From NCBI GenBank assembly GCA_902581145.1, contig CACHNE010000006.1, forward strand, positions 1 through 64,000: 64,000 bases of DNA, in the 5' to 3' direction. Positions within the stretch are counted from its first letter, which is position 1. Each line of letters starts with the position of its first letter. Under the pieces are notes generated by a model. The model saw only the letters and a program-made list of their open reading frames with translations, did not search any database and was not told the DNA's origin. The DNA is from an uncultured Bacteroidota bacterium (GTDB lineage Bacteria > Bacteroidota > Bacteroidia > Flavobacteriales > Flavobacteriaceae). A program made the translations under genes and the position numbers. This document shows positions 51,137 through 60,780 of this stretch, piece after piece.

Positions 51137-51559
51137 CTACTTAATTTCTTTTAAACCAGTAAGGTTAGAGGAACTTCTTATCTTATCACCAAGTCCATCA
51201 ACCATTTTAATATTATATTTTTTACAAATAGGTGTCTCTGGAACTTCACTTGTTGCCCTGTCTCCACCATTTGCAAATATATTTGGTCTTACAGCCTCAA
51301 GAGATTTACATACAGTTCTGTCATTATCAATTGAAAGAAAAACCTCGTCAACAAATCTTAATGCTTTAACGATTTCAAGCCTGTCATTCTGATCCATAAA
51401 AGGCTTCCCTTTTTTTAGCTTACATTGATGGTTATTATTCACAATAACAACCAAAGAATCACCTAATTCTTTAGCCATCTTTAAATATTCTAAATGACCA
51501 ACATGTATCGGATCAAAATATCCACTCACGGCAACTCTAATTTTATTTTTATCACTCAT
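51137..51559 (-). CDS. RfaE2-like adenylyl/cytidylyltransferase
   Basis: VAVSGYFDPIHVGHLEYLKMAKELGD, intact HVGH motif, DRLEIVKALRFVDEV. Confidence 0.85.
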   Translation of the reverse strand: MSDKNKIRVAVSGYFDPIHVGHLEYLKMAKELGDSLVVIVNNNHQCKLKKGKPFMDQNDRLEIVKALRFVDEVFLSIDNDRTVCKSLEAVRPNIFANGGDRATSEVPETPICKKYNIKMVDGLGDKIRSSSNLTGLKEIK

Positions 51560-52148
51560 AAATAATCTCTTCAACTACAGCATTTGGGTTAAACAAATAT
51601 AGTTTTTTGCTTGATACGTCCATACATTCATACCTTTTTCTTAATTTTTTTATCATTTTATATTTTCTCTTGTTTGAGGCTCTAAAAATTTCACCATTAT
51701 TGAGATTAAAAACATGTTTTGACTTACTAATATTATAATTATTTAAAGCAAAACTTAAATCAGAATGTGAATCAGTTGATGCTTTTGGATTTTTAGCATA
51801 ATTAGAAAGAAACTTTAATATTTGATCAGGAAAAATATCATTATTTATTATAGGAAGTAATAGTTTTTTAAAAGTATTTTTCCATTCAATTCCGTGGGGT
51901 TTAATATGTACACCATGGTTTTTGACAGAGAAATAATGAGATATTTCATGAATTAATGTTATCAAAAATCTGTAAGCATTTAAATCTTCATTTATAGTGA
52001 TAATCACCAATCCATTTTTTTTGATTGAAAAATCACCATGTTTAGTTCTTCTTGATTTTTTTAGTTTAAAAATGATATTTTCGGAGGAAATAAGACACCT
52101 TACATACTCTACAGAAGATTTAGGTATTTTATCAAATATTTGTTCCAT
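51552..52148 (-). CDS. SprT-like zinc metalloprotease-fold protein
   Basis: LITLIHEISHYFSVKNHGVHIKPHGIEWKNTF: HExxH motif and downstream HG.EWK. Confidence 0.75.
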   Translation of the reverse strand: MEQIFDKIPKSSVEYVRCLISSENIIFKLKKSRRTKHGDFSIKKNGLVIITINEDLNAYRFLITLIHEISHYFSVKNHGVHIKPHGIEWKNTFKKLLLPIINNDIFPDQILKFLSNYAKNPKASTDSHSDLSFALNNYNISKSKHVFNLNNGEIFRASNKRKYKMIKKLRKRYECMDVSSKKLYLFNPNAVVEEIIYE

Positions 52149-52826
52149 TTACGGGGTGGTCGATGAAACTGATATTACTTTTCCATTCATCAACCTGTAA
52201 CCATTGGTAGAAAAATTATATATGTATTCTGCCATTTCTAACGCTGAAGTGGAAGCTGTAAAATTTGGAAAAGCTTTTTCTAACATCTTAGTTTGAACTG
52301 AACCTAAAGCAAGAGAATTAAAGTGAATTCCTCGATCTTTATATTCCTCCGCTAACATTTCGGTTAAAATATTCAATGCTCCTTTGCTTGAGCTGTAAGC
52401 TGAAAGACCTGGAAATTTTACACTTCCTTGGATGCCACCAATAGAACTAATATTTAAAACATTAGAACCTGATTCCATAAAATCGATTGTATTTTTGATA
52501 AGCATTGCAACCGAGAAAACATTTGTGGAATATACCATTTGAAAATCCTCAAGAGTAGTTTCTTTAAAAGGTTTATTTACAAGATAACCTGCGTTGTTGA
52601 TTAAAATATCAATTTTTTCAGCTTTTTTTAAAAACTCATTTATTTTTCCATAATCATTATGATTTAAATCAAAATCAATCGCATCAACACCATCTAACTT
52701 TAACTTTCTTAACTCAGAATTATCTCTTGATAAAGCTAAAACTCTGTGATTTTTTTTTGAAAAAATGTTCACTAGTTCAAAGCCAATACCCGAACTAGTA
52801 CCTGTAATGATTATATTTTTAGACAT
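52149..52826 (-). CDS. Short-chain dehydrogenase/reductase
   Basis: IIITGTSSGIGFELV, LINNAGYLVNKPF, YSSSKGAL. Confidence 0.93.
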   Translation of the reverse strand: MSKNIIITGTSSGIGFELVNIFSKKNHRVLALSRDNSELRKLKLDGVDAIDFDLNHNDYGKINEFLKKAEKIDILINNAGYLVNKPFKETTLEDFQMVYSTNVFSVAMLIKNTIDFMESGSNVLNISSIGGIQGSVKFPGLSAYSSSKGALNILTEMLAEEYKDRGIHFNSLALGSVQTKMLEKAFPNFTASTSALEMAEYIYNFSTNGYRLMNGKVISVSSTTP

Positions 52827-52836
52827 TTTGATATTG

Positions 52837-54432
52837 CTAAATTAGCATTGATAATGGATTTTCAATAAGAGGCTTTAGAGCTTGTAAAAATTTAGCCCCA
52901 GTCAATCCGTCAACAACTCTGTGATCACATGCCAAAGTTAATTTCATAGTATTTCCTACAACAATTTCTCCATCTTTGACAACAGGCTTCTGAACAATTG
53001 CACCAACCGAAAGAATTACTGAATTTGGTGGATTAATTATAGAAGTGAAACTTTCTATACCAAACATCCCAAGATTTGATATTGTAAAGGTACTACCCTG
53101 CATCATATCAGGTGTAAGTTTTTTATCCCTCGCTAAACCTGCCATCTCCTTGACTGAATTGCTAATGTCTGCAACACTCATTTTATCAGCATTTTTTAAT
53201 ACTGGGACTATTAAACCATCCTCCACCCCTACTGCAACTCCTATATTGACAAAATTATTATATCTAATCTTGTCATCAAACCACTGAGAATTTACACTCG
53301 GGTTATTTCTTAAAGCAACAGCACAAGCTTTTATGATAATATCGTTGAATGAGATTTTTGTATCTGGGATTGAATTACACTGTTTTCTAAACGCAATAGT
53401 TTCAGACATATCAAGCTCAATATTTAAATAATAATGAGGTGCTGAAAATTTAGATTCAGACAGTCTTTTAGCGATAACCTTTCTCATTTGAGAGTGGTTA
53501 ACCTCAGTATAGTCTTGAATAACATTGGAATCTGAAACAATATTAGTAACTGGCTGAACAATCGATGGTTCTTTGTAGTTTTCAATGTCAGTTTTAATAA
53601 TTCTTCCGCTGTCACCAGATCCTTGAATCATTGAAATATCAAGGTTCTTTTCCTTAGCTAATTTTTTAGCTAATGGTGAAATAAAAATCCGATCTGTTTT
53701 TGTTGTAGTTTTTGATGAATCATCAATTTTTTTCTCTGACTTAGTCTCAATAACTTCTTGAACAGCATCTTGAGTTTTTGGTTTTTCTGCAGTTTTTTTA
53801 CTGCCGCTTAAATAAGGATTAACATCTGTACCTTTTGGACCAATTATAGCAAGTAATGAATCAACTTTTGCAGAATCTCCTTCAGATAGACCAACGTGAA
53901 GTAATGTTCCTGAGTAAAAAGACTCAAATTCCATTGTAGCTTTATCTGTCTCAATTTCAGCTAAAATCTCGCCCTCCTCAACCTCATCACCAACTTTTTT
54001 GAACCAGGATGCAACTGTTCCTTCCTCCATAGTATCACTTAATCTAGGCATTGAAACAACGTGAACATCGTCACTTTCTGGTATTTCAATATCTTGAGTT
54101 TGTTCAAAAGGTGTGTCTTCTGGTTCTGAAATCTCACTTTTATCCTCTACAACTGATTCTTTACCACCGCCTAAAATAGACTCGATATCATCACCTGGAT
54201 TTCCAATAATAGCAAGAGGAGCATCAACTTTTGCGGTTTCATTTTCCTGAATTCCAATGTATAACAAGGTACCTTCATAGAATGATTCAAATTCCATGGT
54301 TGCCTTATCAGTTTCAATTTCAGCTAAAATCTCTCCCTCCTGTACAGTATCACCTACCTTTTTAAACCAGGTTGCAACTGTTCCTTCTTCCATGGTATCA
54401 CTCAAGCGAGGCATTTTAATTAACTCAGCCAT
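52837..54432 (-). CDS. pdhC: Pyruvate dehydrogenase E2 (dihydrolipoyl acetyltransferase), two lipoyl domains
   Basis: Two copies of MPRLSDTMEEGTVA(T/S)WFKKVGD...EIETDKATMEFESFY; C-terminal LACDHRVVDGLTGAKFL. Confidence 0.95.
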   Translation of the reverse strand: MAELIKMPRLSDTMEEGTVATWFKKVGDTVQEGEILAEIETDKATMEFESFYEGTLLYIGIQENETAKVDAPLAIIGNPGDDIESILGGGKESVVEDKSEISEPEDTPFEQTQDIEIPESDDVHVVSMPRLSDTMEEGTVASWFKKVGDEVEEGEILAEIETDKATMEFESFYSGTLLHVGLSEGDSAKVDSLLAIIGPKGTDVNPYLSGSKKTAEKPKTQDAVQEVIETKSEKKIDDSSKTTTKTDRIFISPLAKKLAKEKNLDISMIQGSGDSGRIIKTDIENYKEPSIVQPVTNIVSDSNVIQDYTEVNHSQMRKVIAKRLSESKFSAPHYYLNIELDMSETIAFRKQCNSIPDTKISFNDIIIKACAVALRNNPSVNSQWFDDKIRYNNFVNIGVAVGVEDGLIVPVLKNADKMSVADISNSVKEMAGLARDKKLTPDMMQGSTFTISNLGMFGIESFTSIINPPNSVILSVGAIVQKPVVKDGEIVVGNTMKLTLACDHRVVDGLTGAKFLQALKPLIENPLSMLI

Positions 54433-54434
54433 AA

Positions 54435-55433
54435 TTAAATTTTATGTTTTAAAAATGGATAATTATCCTGTTCATAAACAGAATCATACATAATATTTTT
54501 TTCAGGATAGGAAGATTCTTCAGCGAATTTTTCACATTCTTTAACCATATCTTTTACCCTTAAATCAATTTCATCTATTTGTTTTTGTGTTGCATATTTC
54601 TTTTTTAGAATAAGTTCCTTGACCTTAGTAATAGGGTCAATTTTTTTGTACTCTGCAACTTCATCCTTTGTTCTGTAATGTTGGGCATCACTCATTGAAT
54701 GGCCTCTATACCTATATGTTTTCATTTCTAAGAAAGTTGGCCCATCACCATTTCTAGCTCTTAATATAGCTTCGTCTATAGCCTTTGCAACCTTTACAGG
54801 ATCCATACCATCAACTGGCCCACATGGCATTTCGTAACCTAAACCTAATTTCCAGATATCAGTTGTATTAGATGTTCTTTCAACAGATGTCCCCATAGCA
54901 TAGCCATTATTTTCGCATATAAACACCACTGGTAGTTTCCACAACATCGCCAAATTGAATGTTTCATGTAATGATCCCTGTCTCGCAGCACCATCACCAA
55001 AATAGCATAGAGTTGCAGCATCACTCCCATTATATTTATCGCCAAATGCTATACCAGCACCAAGTGGAATCTGCCCACCAACAATACCATGACCTCCATA
55101 AAATCGATGTTCCTTGGAGAATATATGCATAGAACCTCCCAAACCTTGAGAAGTACCAGTCGCTTTACCATATAATTCAGCCATAACTCTTTTTGGGTCA
55201 ACTCCCATTCCGATTGGTTGAACATGATTTCTGTAAGCTGTAATCATCTTATCCTTGGATAAGTCCATGGCATGAAGAGAACCTGCAAGGACAGCTTCTT
55301 GGCCATTGTAAAGGTGTAAAAACCCTCTAACTTTCTGCTGTATGTAAACCGCAGCTAGTTTATCTTCAAACTTTCTCCAAAATAACATATCCTCGTACCA
55401 AGATAAATATGTGTCTTTAGTGATTTTCTTCAT
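54435..55433 (-). CDS. pdhA: Pyruvate dehydrogenase E1 component alpha subunit
   Basis: GFLHLYNGQEAVLAGSLHAM, GGSMHIFSKEHRFYGGHGIVGGQIPLGAGIAF, FGDGAARQGSLHETFNLAMLW, YRYRGHSMSD. Confidence 0.96.
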   Translation of the reverse strand: MKKITKDTYLSWYEDMLFWRKFEDKLAAVYIQQKVRGFLHLYNGQEAVLAGSLHAMDLSKDKMITAYRNHVQPIGMGVDPKRVMAELYGKATGTSQGLGGSMHIFSKEHRFYGGHGIVGGQIPLGAGIAFGDKYNGSDAATLCYFGDGAARQGSLHETFNLAMLWKLPVVFICENNGYAMGTSVERTSNTTDIWKLGLGYEMPCGPVDGMDPVKVAKAIDEAILRARNGDGPTFLEMKTYRYRGHSMSDAQHYRTKDEVAEYKKIDPITKVKELILKKKYATQKQIDEIDLRVKDMVKECEKFAEESSYPEKNIMYDSVYEQDNYPFLKHKI

Positions 55434-55451
55434 AGGTTAGTATTGAATCCA

Positions 55452-55481
55452 CAAAAATAAGACATAGATTGTCCATTGCAA
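55452..55481 (-). promoter_or_regulatory. Candidate promoter TTG-N19-TATTTTTG upstream of pdhA
   Basis: TTG (55479-55481 minus), 19-nt spacer, TATTTTTG (55452-55459 minus): exact match to the Bacteroidota sigma-A pattern. Confidence 0.7.
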
Positions 55482-55512
55482 AAGACAAAATAAAATATTT
55501 TAATAAGAAAAA

Positions 55513-56751
55513 CTAGTATTCTAAATATGAGTTGGAGCCGAAATCAAAGGTAAGAGAAAATCTTAGAGTATTTTCAAGGGGGCTTGGAACCTTAGAGGCA
55601 GAGAAAAGATATGATAAATCTACTCTAGTTCCAGAAAACTTAAAACCAGCACCAAGAGCTAAAAATTTTCTTGCTCCTTTATCCTCACTTTCGTTAAAAT
55701 ATCCAGCTCTTAAGGCAAAAGAATCATCATAAACATATTCAGCACCAAGAGCCCAAGTAAATTCTTTTAATTCTTCACTAAATCCACCTGGAGCATCTGA
55801 AAAAGATTGAAAAACACCAGACAAAAAATCAACATCAGTAGACTGACCGTCAACAATTCCTGTGTAGGAGTTGCCTGACTGCTCATCACCCTCATCAAAA
55901 AGTCCGTTTTGATTGTTATCAATGTAATCAGTAAATGTTCCGTATAATGGAGGAGTGGGGACTAATAATTTCGTAACCTCTGCAGTAACTGCAACTTTGT
56001 TATATTGATCTAGCAGAAAATCAAATCCACCACCAACTCTAAGATTGGTAGGTAAAAAAGTTTCAGAACCGGATTCATCATATTTTATTTTTGGACCAAG
56101 GTTTTGAATAATCATTCCGGCCCTCCATCTACCATCAACATCGCCATATGTTTGTTCTTCGCCCTGGTAATAAGCAGAAATATCAACAGCATATGAACTG
56201 GCAGCTTTTGCAGTTTCATCAACTGCTTGTATTCTTAAATCAGATCTTAAATAACGAAGTGCAACACCCATTGAAAATTGATCTGCCAATCTTAGTGAGT
56301 ATGAAATATCCATTGTCAACTCATTAGGTTTTTCAATTAAGGCTTGTGAAAATTCATCTTGAATGATTTCAATCTCACCTAAAGAAAAATATCTTAAACT
56401 GACTGCAAATGCGCTTCTTTCATTAATTCTATTGAAATAAGTTAAATTTCCAAGAGAAATGTCATTTACCAATTTACTTAGATATGGTGTATAACTGAGT
56501 CCAAATCCGGATTTAGTTTCTGAAAAAACATATTTCGAAGGATTCCAAAATTGTGAATATGTATCAACTGAGGTTGCAACACCCATATCACCCATACTTG
56601 CAGCCCTAGCATCAGAAGCAATTAAAAGAAATGGAACTCCAGTTGTGATAACCCTGCTATCATTAGGATTAGGAATAATTTCCGTAGATGTTTGAGAGTT
56701 TATTTTTAAAGCAAAAAAAGTTGTTATAAAGAATAATATGTATTTTTTCAT
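55513..56751 (-). CDS. porV: T9SS outer membrane protein PorV (LptO)
   Basis: Signal peptide; GVPFLLIASDARAASMGDMGVATSVDTYSQFWNPSKY; adjacent to porU. Confidence 0.92.
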   Translation of the reverse strand: MKKYILFFITTFFALKINSQTSTEIIPNPNDSRVITTGVPFLLIASDARAASMGDMGVATSVDTYSQFWNPSKYVFSETKSGFGLSYTPYLSKLVNDISLGNLTYFNRINERSAFAVSLRYFSLGEIEIIQDEFSQALIEKPNELTMDISYSLRLADQFSMGVALRYLRSDLRIQAVDETAKAASSYAVDISAYYQGEEQTYGDVDGRWRAGMIIQNLGPKIKYDESGSETFLPTNLRVGGGFDFLLDQYNKVAVTAEVTKLLVPTPPLYGTFTDYIDNNQNGLFDEGDEQSGNSYTGIVDGQSTDVDFLSGVFQSFSDAPGGFSEELKEFTWALGAEYVYDDSFALRAGYFNESEDKGARKFLALGAGFKFSGTRVDLSYLFSASKVPSPLENTLRFSLTFDFGSNSYLEY

Positions 56752-56779
56752 TTTCATAATAGTTAGCAAATATACTGTT

Positions 56780-59700
56780 TTATAGTATTACAAGTTTTTC
56801 GATTTTTGATACACTTTTATTTAGTACTTCAGACCTTACACTTAACTTATATATGTAAACACCTTTAGCAACTTTGTCTCCAAAATCATCCCTACCGTCC
56901 CAGTAAAAATCTCTCGAAAAACTATTATTTCCAGTTGAATCAGTTGCTCCAAACATCGTTTTCACCAATCTTCCTGAAATAGTAAATATTTGTATTGTAA
57001 CGTTCAAAGGAGTAGAACTATTGTGATTAAACCAAAATTCTGTGTAATCAATAAAGGGATTTGGATAATTCAAAACATTTTCAATAACTAAATCTTCATC
57101 TTCATCAAACACCATAAATTCGATTTCAGATTCAGAGGAGTTATTATAAACATCCCACGCTTTTAATTTGAGGGTATGAACTCCAGCACTGATATTATTG
57201 AGGGGGAAATTTATAGTTCCATTCTGAAAATCATCAATGTTTGCCTGGTAATAATCATTTAATATGTAAGAATTAGCCTGATCTGAATCTATAGTTGCTA
57301 CAATATCATGACCTACTCCACTTGAAGTATTAATTCCATTCTCGTCAAAAAGTTTCACAATCAAATTTGGGTTTTCGTTAGTAATTCCACCGTTAATAAA
57401 GGATTCGTCGTTCATAAATAACTCTATTTCAGGACCAAGATTATCTTCCTCAGCATTTTCATTGATACCTCCAACTTGAACCGTAAGATCATATCCATTA
57501 TTATCTTTTAAACTATTGTATTGTTTTGAATAAAAACTGAATTTCCCAAAATCTACTTCCATTCCAACATCTTTAGGAACAATAAAATCAAAATCAAACT
57601 CTCCATCTACAACACTTGACTTACCTCTAAAAAGAGTTTCTCCCAAGGTTTTAAAATTCAATAAAATTTGATTCCCAAGATTATCAGTTGTACCATCATT
57701 TCCTAATGTTGTTCTGTCAATTTCTTTATCATAAAAAGTTACGGTTAATTCTCCCTGGTAATCATTAGCTATCTGTCCCTGAGAATCAATTATATTTCCC
57801 TTTACATTTACCAAATCAAGACCTCGAATATTAGAATCAAATTCATCAATTGGTATATCATTAATTTTTGTAATAATTATCTGAGGTTCAGGAATAGCTA
57901 ATTTCATTGCAGGATCACCAATAAAAAAAACCAGTCTTCTTTGATCTGATGCTGAAATTGAAGGGTCTATTTTTGTTTGTCTTAAAGCTTCTGCCATCGA
58001 AACATAAGAATCTGAATCGAGTGAGAATAAATAATTCTCAAGAGTCAAATTAAAATTTACTCCAACTGAAACGAAAATTTGTCTAGTCGTTGTTATAAGT
58101 GCAATTGAACCCCCATTTTTATTCCAATACAAATATTCGCCGGCTGTTTCTCTGTTAGGGTTGTCAAATTTTGTAAACTCACAGGTGACTGAAACAAAAC
58201 AATTAAATTTATCGTTTGTAATTTCTTCTGCATCAATTTTATCAAATATTCTTTCCCTTGCTAGGCCATCTTCACCACCATGTCCAAAGTAATTTACAAC
58301 TAATGCGCCTTGCTTCATCCCATTAATAATTTGATTTTTAACCTCAGGATATCTTTCACCACCAGATGATGTTTCTTGATTAAATGCATCAGACAGTATT
58401 TTTTTTGCATTAAAAAATGGCTTATTTTCAGAAATTAAGTCTGCTATGTCATTTGAAGTAGATTGAATAATATTTTCCCAAGGCTCATCTACATCATCAG
58501 AAATAACTATAATTTTATTTCTCCAATCACTAAAAGAATTTTGATTGTAGTAAGTTTCAACTTTGTCTACCAAATCTCTTGCTCTAATATTGGAATCAGC
58601 TAAAATTCTACCAACAGCAATATCAAGTTTATTTGAATTTGTCATCAATCCTTCTCCAATATCCATCATTCCATAAAAATCATCAGAAACATATGAGCTT
58701 GAGAGGCTAAAACTATTAATGGAATTCCATGAAGGGATTATATTTGTATTATTAGGTATTCTATCTTTATAATCATAAGATGCATCACCAAACAAACAGA
58801 GATATTTTAAAGCATTGTTATTACTTGAATTGTTATACACATATCTGACAAAATTTCTAATAGCTGAGATATCTTGATTTCCAGAACTAAACTCATTGTA
58901 AATTTTGTTTAATTCAACAACTTTGACATTAAGTCCATTAACTTCCCTGTTAATATCAGCCAATCTTTCTGCTTGTAAAAGCATATCTGATCTGGCAATA
59001 ATTAGATAATCAACTGGTTCAATTTCGTTTTGAGAATTTATAAATATATTTTCTTTAATATTTTGATTAGGTATTTGAGAATCTCCTTCAAGTGTTGGTA
59101 CAAGAAAATTAGAATCATCAAATGCAATAAATTTATTTGATGCAGAAAAGATTGACTTAAAAGAAAAATCTGATAATTGGTTTGGTGAGATTTCAGAAAT
59201 GTTTGAAGTATTTGAAATATTCCAAATACTAGAAATATTATTAGCATTTGATATTTCATAATTTACAATCTCCGAATCTAAATCCAAGTCATTATTGTAA
59301 AAAGTTAATTGTCCCTCAGTGAAATTCAAGCTTGAGCTTGCCTCAATTGAGATATAATCTAAATATGCTGATGAGGCTGGGTTTCCATTGTTGTTATATG
59401 TCAATAATAAGTTTGCGGTAGATGAATTTAAATCAATATTTGACATGTAATTATCACCTGTAGCTAAAATTGGATCTCCAATTGGTCCAAAAATCATGGT
59501 GGATAAAGGAGATCCGTTTAATTCAACAGACATAGTAGTAACTATTTCTGATGTAGCAGCTGCACTAATTTTTAAACTTACTGGTTTATCAACTAATAAA
59601 TTATCAAAATCAAAGCTAAAAGATTTGACATTTTCGAAATCAAATCTGTCACCAAACCATCTTCTTCCAATTTTAGCTAGATTATAATCATCATTTTCAT

Positions 59701-60604
59701 GAAATTGATAGTTCGTGTAATAATCAATTGAAAAAACCGATTCTCCAACTGGCTCAATAAATTCAGTTGTTCTAATTCCATTTTGCGATCCAACAGCCAA
59801 AAAATAAGAAGTTTTGTCCTCGAATAAATTGATGTTTGTATTGTTCTCAGAATTATATCCTTTTGGACCACTTGCATAAAATAGAATGTAATCACTTGAA
59901 TCAAAACTACCATCTTCTTCACCAATAATTTTGATTGCATTTTCAACAGGGTCAATTAAAAAATCTTCTTCATTTTGCATTTTCAACATTTTACCACCAT
60001 GGCCAAAAATCTTAATTTGTTTAGGGTCAATTGATTGAACATCAATTCCCATACCTTCCAAAAAATTTCTGTCAATTCTATGAATACCTGATTCGTGTAC
60101 ATAAAACTGGTACCAATCTCCGTTTCTCATAACAGATGGTTGTAACAAGTTTTTTATGTTATTCACATTATTAGAATATCTGTAGCTAATTTCAAAGCTT
60201 TTGACTTTTTTATAAACCCCATTTTTAAAAATTATTGGATCAAGTTCAAGAAAGGAAAATATTTTTCTCTCAGAAATCGACGAATTAAACCTAACGTTGA
60301 TGTTATTGTTAAAATTAACCTTTTGTAATCCAGAATATAGGCTTAAATCAAAATCTTCATATAAAATATTTGAAATTACGACAGATGAATCATCAATAAT
60401 TTTATCACTATCCCATTGCATCGTAATTCTAAAATAATCTCCGTAGATAAAATTATTTTTAAAGTTTTTAGTTTCAGGGACTGTAAACGTATTACCACCC
60501 AAAGTATAAGACTTTTCTCCATCCCATTCAACATCAATTTTTAGAGATTGGGCGAAGAAATTTGCAGAAATTAAAATGAGACTGCATAAAGTGAAAATTC
60601 TCAT
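56780..60604 (-). CDS. porU: T9SS C-terminal signal peptidase/sortase PorU
   Basis: Start set at MRIFTLC; gingipain-like C25 motifs VVNYFGHGGEDGLARERIF and CFVSVTCEFTKFDNPNRETAGE; C-terminal beta-sandwich. Confidence 0.93.
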   Translation of the reverse strand: MRIFTLCSLILISANFFAQSLKIDVEWDGEKSYTLGGNTFTVPETKNFKNNFIYGDYFRITMQWDSDKIIDDSSVVISNILYEDFDLSLYSGLQKVNFNNNINVRFNSSISERKIFSFLELDPIIFKNGVYKKVKSFEISYRYSNNVNNIKNLLQPSVMRNGDWYQFYVHESGIHRIDRNFLEGMGIDVQSIDPKQIKIFGHGGKMLKMQNEEDFLIDPVENAIKIIGEEDGSFDSSDYILFYASGPKGYNSENNTNINLFEDKTSYFLAVGSQNGIRTTEFIEPVGESVFSIDYYTNYQFHENDDYNLAKIGRRWFGDRFDFENVKSFSFDFDNLLVDKPVSLKISAAATSEIVTTMSVELNGSPLSTMIFGPIGDPILATGDNYMSNIDLNSSTANLLLTYNNNGNPASSAYLDYISIEASSSLNFTEGQLTFYNNDLDLDSEIVNYEISNANNISSIWNISNTSNISEISPNQLSDFSFKSIFSASNKFIAFDDSNFLVPTLEGDSQIPNQNIKENIFINSQNEIEPVDYLIIARSDMLLQAERLADINREVNGLNVKVVELNKIYNEFSSGNQDISAIRNFVRYVYNNSSNNNALKYLCLFGDASYDYKDRIPNNTNIIPSWNSINSFSLSSSYVSDDFYGMMDIGEGLMTNSNKLDIAVGRILADSNIRARDLVDKVETYYNQNSFSDWRNKIIVISDDVDEPWENIIQSTSNDIADLISENKPFFNAKKILSDAFNQETSSGGERYPEVKNQIINGMKQGALVVNYFGHGGEDGLARERIFDKIDAEEITNDKFNCFVSVTCEFTKFDNPNRETAGEYLYWNKNGGSIALITTTRQIFVSVGVNFNLTLENYLFSLDSDSYVSMAEALRQTKIDPSISASDQRRLVFFIGDPAMKLAIPEPQIIITKINDIPIDEFDSNIRGLDLVNVKGNIIDSQGQIANDYQGELTVTFYDKEIDRTTLGNDGTTDNLGNQILLNFKTLGETLFRGKSSVVDGEFDFDFIVPKDVGMEVDFGKFSFYSKQYNSLKDNNGYDLTVQVGGINENAEEDNLGPEIELFMNDESFINGGITNENPNLIVKLFDENGINTSSGVGHDIVATIDSDQANSYILNDYYQANIDDFQNGTINFPLNNISAGVHTLKLKAWDVYNNSSESEIEFMVFDEDEDLVIENVLNYPNPFIDYTEFWFNHNSSTPLNVTIQIFTISGRLVKTMFGATDSTGNNSFSRDFYWDGRDDFGDKVAKGVYIYKLSVRSEVLNKSVSKIEKLVIL

Positions 60605-60721
60605 AAAATGCAAAACGCTATACTATTATAAATATTATTCGACTTATAGAAATAGCAAAAATAACATAATATAATGATTGGCTATCCGTTAATTTAAAGA
60701 AATCAATATGATTAAAATATA

Positions 60722-60751
60722 TTGTGAAATGAGTATTAATTATTATATTTG
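60722..60751 (+). promoter_or_regulatory. Candidate promoter TTG-N19-TATATTTG for gldJ
   Basis: TTG 60722-60724, 19-nt spacer, TATATTTG 60744-60751: exact match to the Bacteroidota sigma-A pattern. Confidence 0.75.
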
Positions 60752-60780
60752 GAAGCTCTACATGGGTAAAAAGATTTGCT

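Noticed and set aside
52837-54432. Repeated DNA in pdhC as a possible assembly duplication
   Set aside because: The two lipoyl domains differ at many positions and tandem lipoyl domains are normal in E2 proteins.
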